From assembly GCA_023433925.1 (NCBI GenBank), contig JAEYTO010000081.1, forward strand, positions 1-6,512: a stretch of DNA of 6,512 nt, written 5' to 3'. The stretch is from Pseudomonadota bacterium. GTDB lineage: Bacteria > Desulfobacterota > Desulfovibrionia > Desulfovibrionales > Desulfovibrionaceae. Position numbers and translations under genes: made by a program. Position 1 is the stretch's first letter; every line of letters starts with the position of its first letter. The notes under the pieces are model-generated. The model made no database searches and was not told the DNA's origin. It was given only the letters and a program-made list of their open reading frames with translations. Positions 4,897 through 6,512 of this stretch are shown here, piece by piece.

Positions 4897-6444
4897 ATGC
4901 AACCCTTCAGCACGACCATCGGACAACCCAACGCCCTGTCCATCATGCTTTTCTTCGCCTTCGTGGTCGCGACGCTGGTCATCACCTACTTCGCGGCCAA
5001 GCGCAGCAAGACCGCCTCGCAATTCTACGCCGCGGGCCGCAGCGTGACCGGCTTCCAGAACGGACTGGCCCTGGCCGGCGACTACATGTCGGCGGCGTCC
5101 TTCCTGGGCATCGCCGGGCTCGTGTCCCTCAAGGGCTACGACGGGCTCATTTACTCCATCGGCTTCCTGGTGGGCTGGCCCATCGTGCTCTTCCTCATCG
5201 CCGAGCCCCTGCGCAACCTGGGCAAGTACACCTTCGCCGACGTGGTGGCCTACCGCCTGCGCCAGAAGCCGGTGCGCATCGCCGCGTCCGTGGGCTCCCT
5301 GGCCACCGTGGCCTTCTACCTCATCGCCCAGATGGTCGGCTCGGGATCGCTCGTCAAGCTCATGTTCGGGCTGCCCTACGAAGTGGCCGTGATCATCGTC
5401 GGGGCCATCATGATCGCCTACGTGCTCTTCGGCGGCATGCTCGCCACGACCTGGGTGCAGATCATCAAGGCCGTGCTCCTGCTCGCCGGCGCCACGGTCA
5501 TGGTCGTGCTGGTCCTGTCCCGCTTCGGCTTCGATCCGGACGAGATGTTCTCCGCGGCCGTCTCGCGCTACGGGGACCGCGTCATGGCTCCGGGCGGCCT
5601 GGTGGCCAACCCATGGGACGCCGTGTCCCTGGGCATCGCGCTCATGTTCGGCACCGCCGGGTTGCCGCACATCCTCATGCGTTTCTACACCGTCCCCGAC
5701 GCCAAGGCCGCGCGCAAGTCGGTCTTCTACGCCACGGGCCTCATCGGCTACTTCTACATCCTGACCTTCATCATCGGCTTCGGGGCCATGGTCCTCGTGG
5801 GCCAGGACGTCATCACCGGCTTCGACAAGGGCGGGAACATGGCCGCCTTGCTCCTGGCCGAAGCCACCGGCGGCACGGTCTTCCTGGGCTTCATCGCCGC
5901 CGTGGCCTTCGCGACCATCCTGGCCGTGGTCGCCGGGCTGACCCTGGCCGGGGCCACGACCTTCGCCCATGACCTCTACGTGAACGTCTTCGCCGCCGGA
6001 CGGGCCACGGAGACCCAGGAGCTCAAAATCGCCAAGCGGGCCACCCTGGCCCTGGGCGTCCTGGCCATCGGCCTGGGCATCGCCTTCAAGGGCCAGAACG
6101 TGGCCTTCATGGTCGGGTTGGCCTTCGCCATCGCCGCCAGCGCCAACTTCCCGGCCCTGCTCATGTCCATCCTCTGGCAGCGCTTCAGCACCTTCGGGGC
6201 CACCCTGTCCATCGCCACGGGCGCGGCCACGGCCACGGCGCTCATCATCCTCTCGCCCACCGTCTGGGTGGACGTGCTCGGCAACCAGACCGCGATCTTC
6301 GCCTGGAAGAACCCGGCGCTCATCTCCATGCCGGCGGCCTTCCTGGCCGGCTGGCTGGGCTCCCTGCTCAGGCCCGACGAGGAGGCCGCGAAGAAGTTCG
6401 CCATGCTCAAGGTGCGCAATTACCTGTCGGTCGGCGCGGAATGA
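4897..6444 (+). CDS. actP: Cation:acetate-type symporter, solute:sodium symporter (SSS) family
   Basis: 515 aa, a polytopic inner-membrane protein with about 13 hydrophobic segments. Family blocks match E. coli ActP closely: GDYMSAASFLGIAG (61-74), YDGLIYSIGFLVGWP (81-95), FGGMLATTWVQIIKA (178-192), FGTAGLPHILMRFYTV (251-266), ARKSVFYATG (272-281), ILAVVAGLTLAGAT (341-354) and NVAFMVGLAFAIAAS (401-415). ActP couples uptake of acetate and related short carboxylates to a cation gradient. The exact substrate cannot be read from sequence and could be another short organic acid. E. coli ActP (549 aa) has an extra signal-like N-terminal stretch that is missing here; this protein begins directly before the first membrane helix. 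CAGGAG at 4886-4891, inside the DUF485 gene end, is the ribosome binding site with 5-nt spacing. Downstream it overlaps the next gene by ATGA. Confidence 0.93.
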   Translation: MQPFSTTIGQPNALSIMLFFAFVVATLVITYFAAKRSKTASQFYAAGRSVTGFQNGLALAGDYMSAASFLGIAGLVSLKGYDGLIYSIGFLVGWPIVLFLIAEPLRNLGKYTFADVVAYRLRQKPVRIAASVGSLATVAFYLIAQMVGSGSLVKLMFGLPYEVAVIIVGAIMIAYVLFGGMLATTWVQIIKAVLLLAGATVMVVLVLSRFGFDPDEMFSAAVSRYGDRVMAPGGLVANPWDAVSLGIALMFGTAGLPHILMRFYTVPDAKAARKSVFYATGLIGYFYILTFIIGFGAMVLVGQDVITGFDKGGNMAALLLAEATGGTVFLGFIAAVAFATILAVVAGLTLAGATTFAHDLYVNVFAAGRATETQELKIAKRATLALGVLAIGLGIAFKGQNVAFMVGLAFAIAASANFPALLMSILWQRFSTFGATLSIATGAATATALIILSPTVWVDVLGNQTAIFAWKNPALISMPAAFLAGWLGSLLRPDEEAAKKFAMLKVRNYLSVGAE

Positions 6445-6512
6445 GCGAGGCCCTGCTCGCATTCCTGGCGCGGGCCTCCCCGTTCGGCGGCCACCCCCCC
6501 CAACACCCCGGG
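6441..6512 (+). CDS. Start of a third operon gene, cut by the window end (partial)
   Basis: The ATG at 6441 overlaps the actP stop (ATGA), the same coupling as pyrK-pyrD. The frame stays open to the end for 24 codons, beginning MSEALLAFLARASPFGG. A short N-terminal FL-x-x-x-x-PF segment is how many cyclic-nucleotide-binding/CBS/DUF294 proteins begin, and such genes often follow actP-type symporters in proteobacteria. That identity is an inference from 17 residues plus context. The last residues, GHPPQHPG, come from a C-rich tract (6491-6512) that may be poor sequence. Confidence 0.6.
   Translation, partial: MSEALLAFLARASPFGGHPPQHPG

Noticed and set aside
4849..6462. Long - strand frame of 537 codons opposite actP
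   Set aside because: Composition is G, D, E, H and A rich, typical of the antisense frame of a high-GC membrane protein gene, with no recognisable motif.

Overview
The window is very GC-rich, and codon third positions are almost always G or C. It has the gene content of a delta-proteobacterial sulfate reducer, most likely a member of the Desulfovibrionaceae. This rests on gene content, codon use and the style of the intergenic hairpin repeats; no rRNA or other marker gene is present, so the assignment is an inference.

Layout, left to right. Positions 1-149 hold the possible last codons of a + strand gene and a two-hairpin intergenic repeat. Positions 150-2243 (- strand) encode a long U32-family ('peptidase U32') protein with an Fe-S type cysteine set and a degenerate second copy of the U32 fold at its C-terminus. 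A 63-nt divergent gap follows. Positions 2307-4042 (+ strand) hold pyrK and pyrD, translationally coupled by an ATGA overlap; they encode the two subunits of a class 1B dihydroorotate dehydrogenase. Positions 4043-4594 are a 552-nt gene-free stretch dense in hairpins and short repeats. Positions 4595-6444 (+ strand) hold a two-gene DUF485 (YjcH-like) plus actP-type solute:sodium symporter operon. A third gene starts in an ATGA overlap at 6441 and runs off the window.

How they work together. PyrD oxidises dihydroorotate in pyrimidine synthesis, and PyrK carries the electrons away through a [2Fe-2S] cluster and FAD. The DUF485 protein and ActP form the conserved small-membrane-protein plus acetate-type symporter pair, here without an acs gene inside the window.

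The most unusual material is non-coding. Two copies of one composite two-hairpin repeat lie downstream of the U32 gene and of pyrD, each in the orientation of the gene it follows. The second copy appears to carry about 80 nt of extra sequence inside the loop of its second hairpin. The region ahead of the symporter operon contains an operator-like cluster of the 10-mer CGCCGAACGG, spaced 21 bp apart, among several further dyads. In the proteins, PyrK lacks the usual D-D-G-S loop of its nucleotide-binding domain. I did not find a clearly new multi-gene system; the coding genes are recognisable families.
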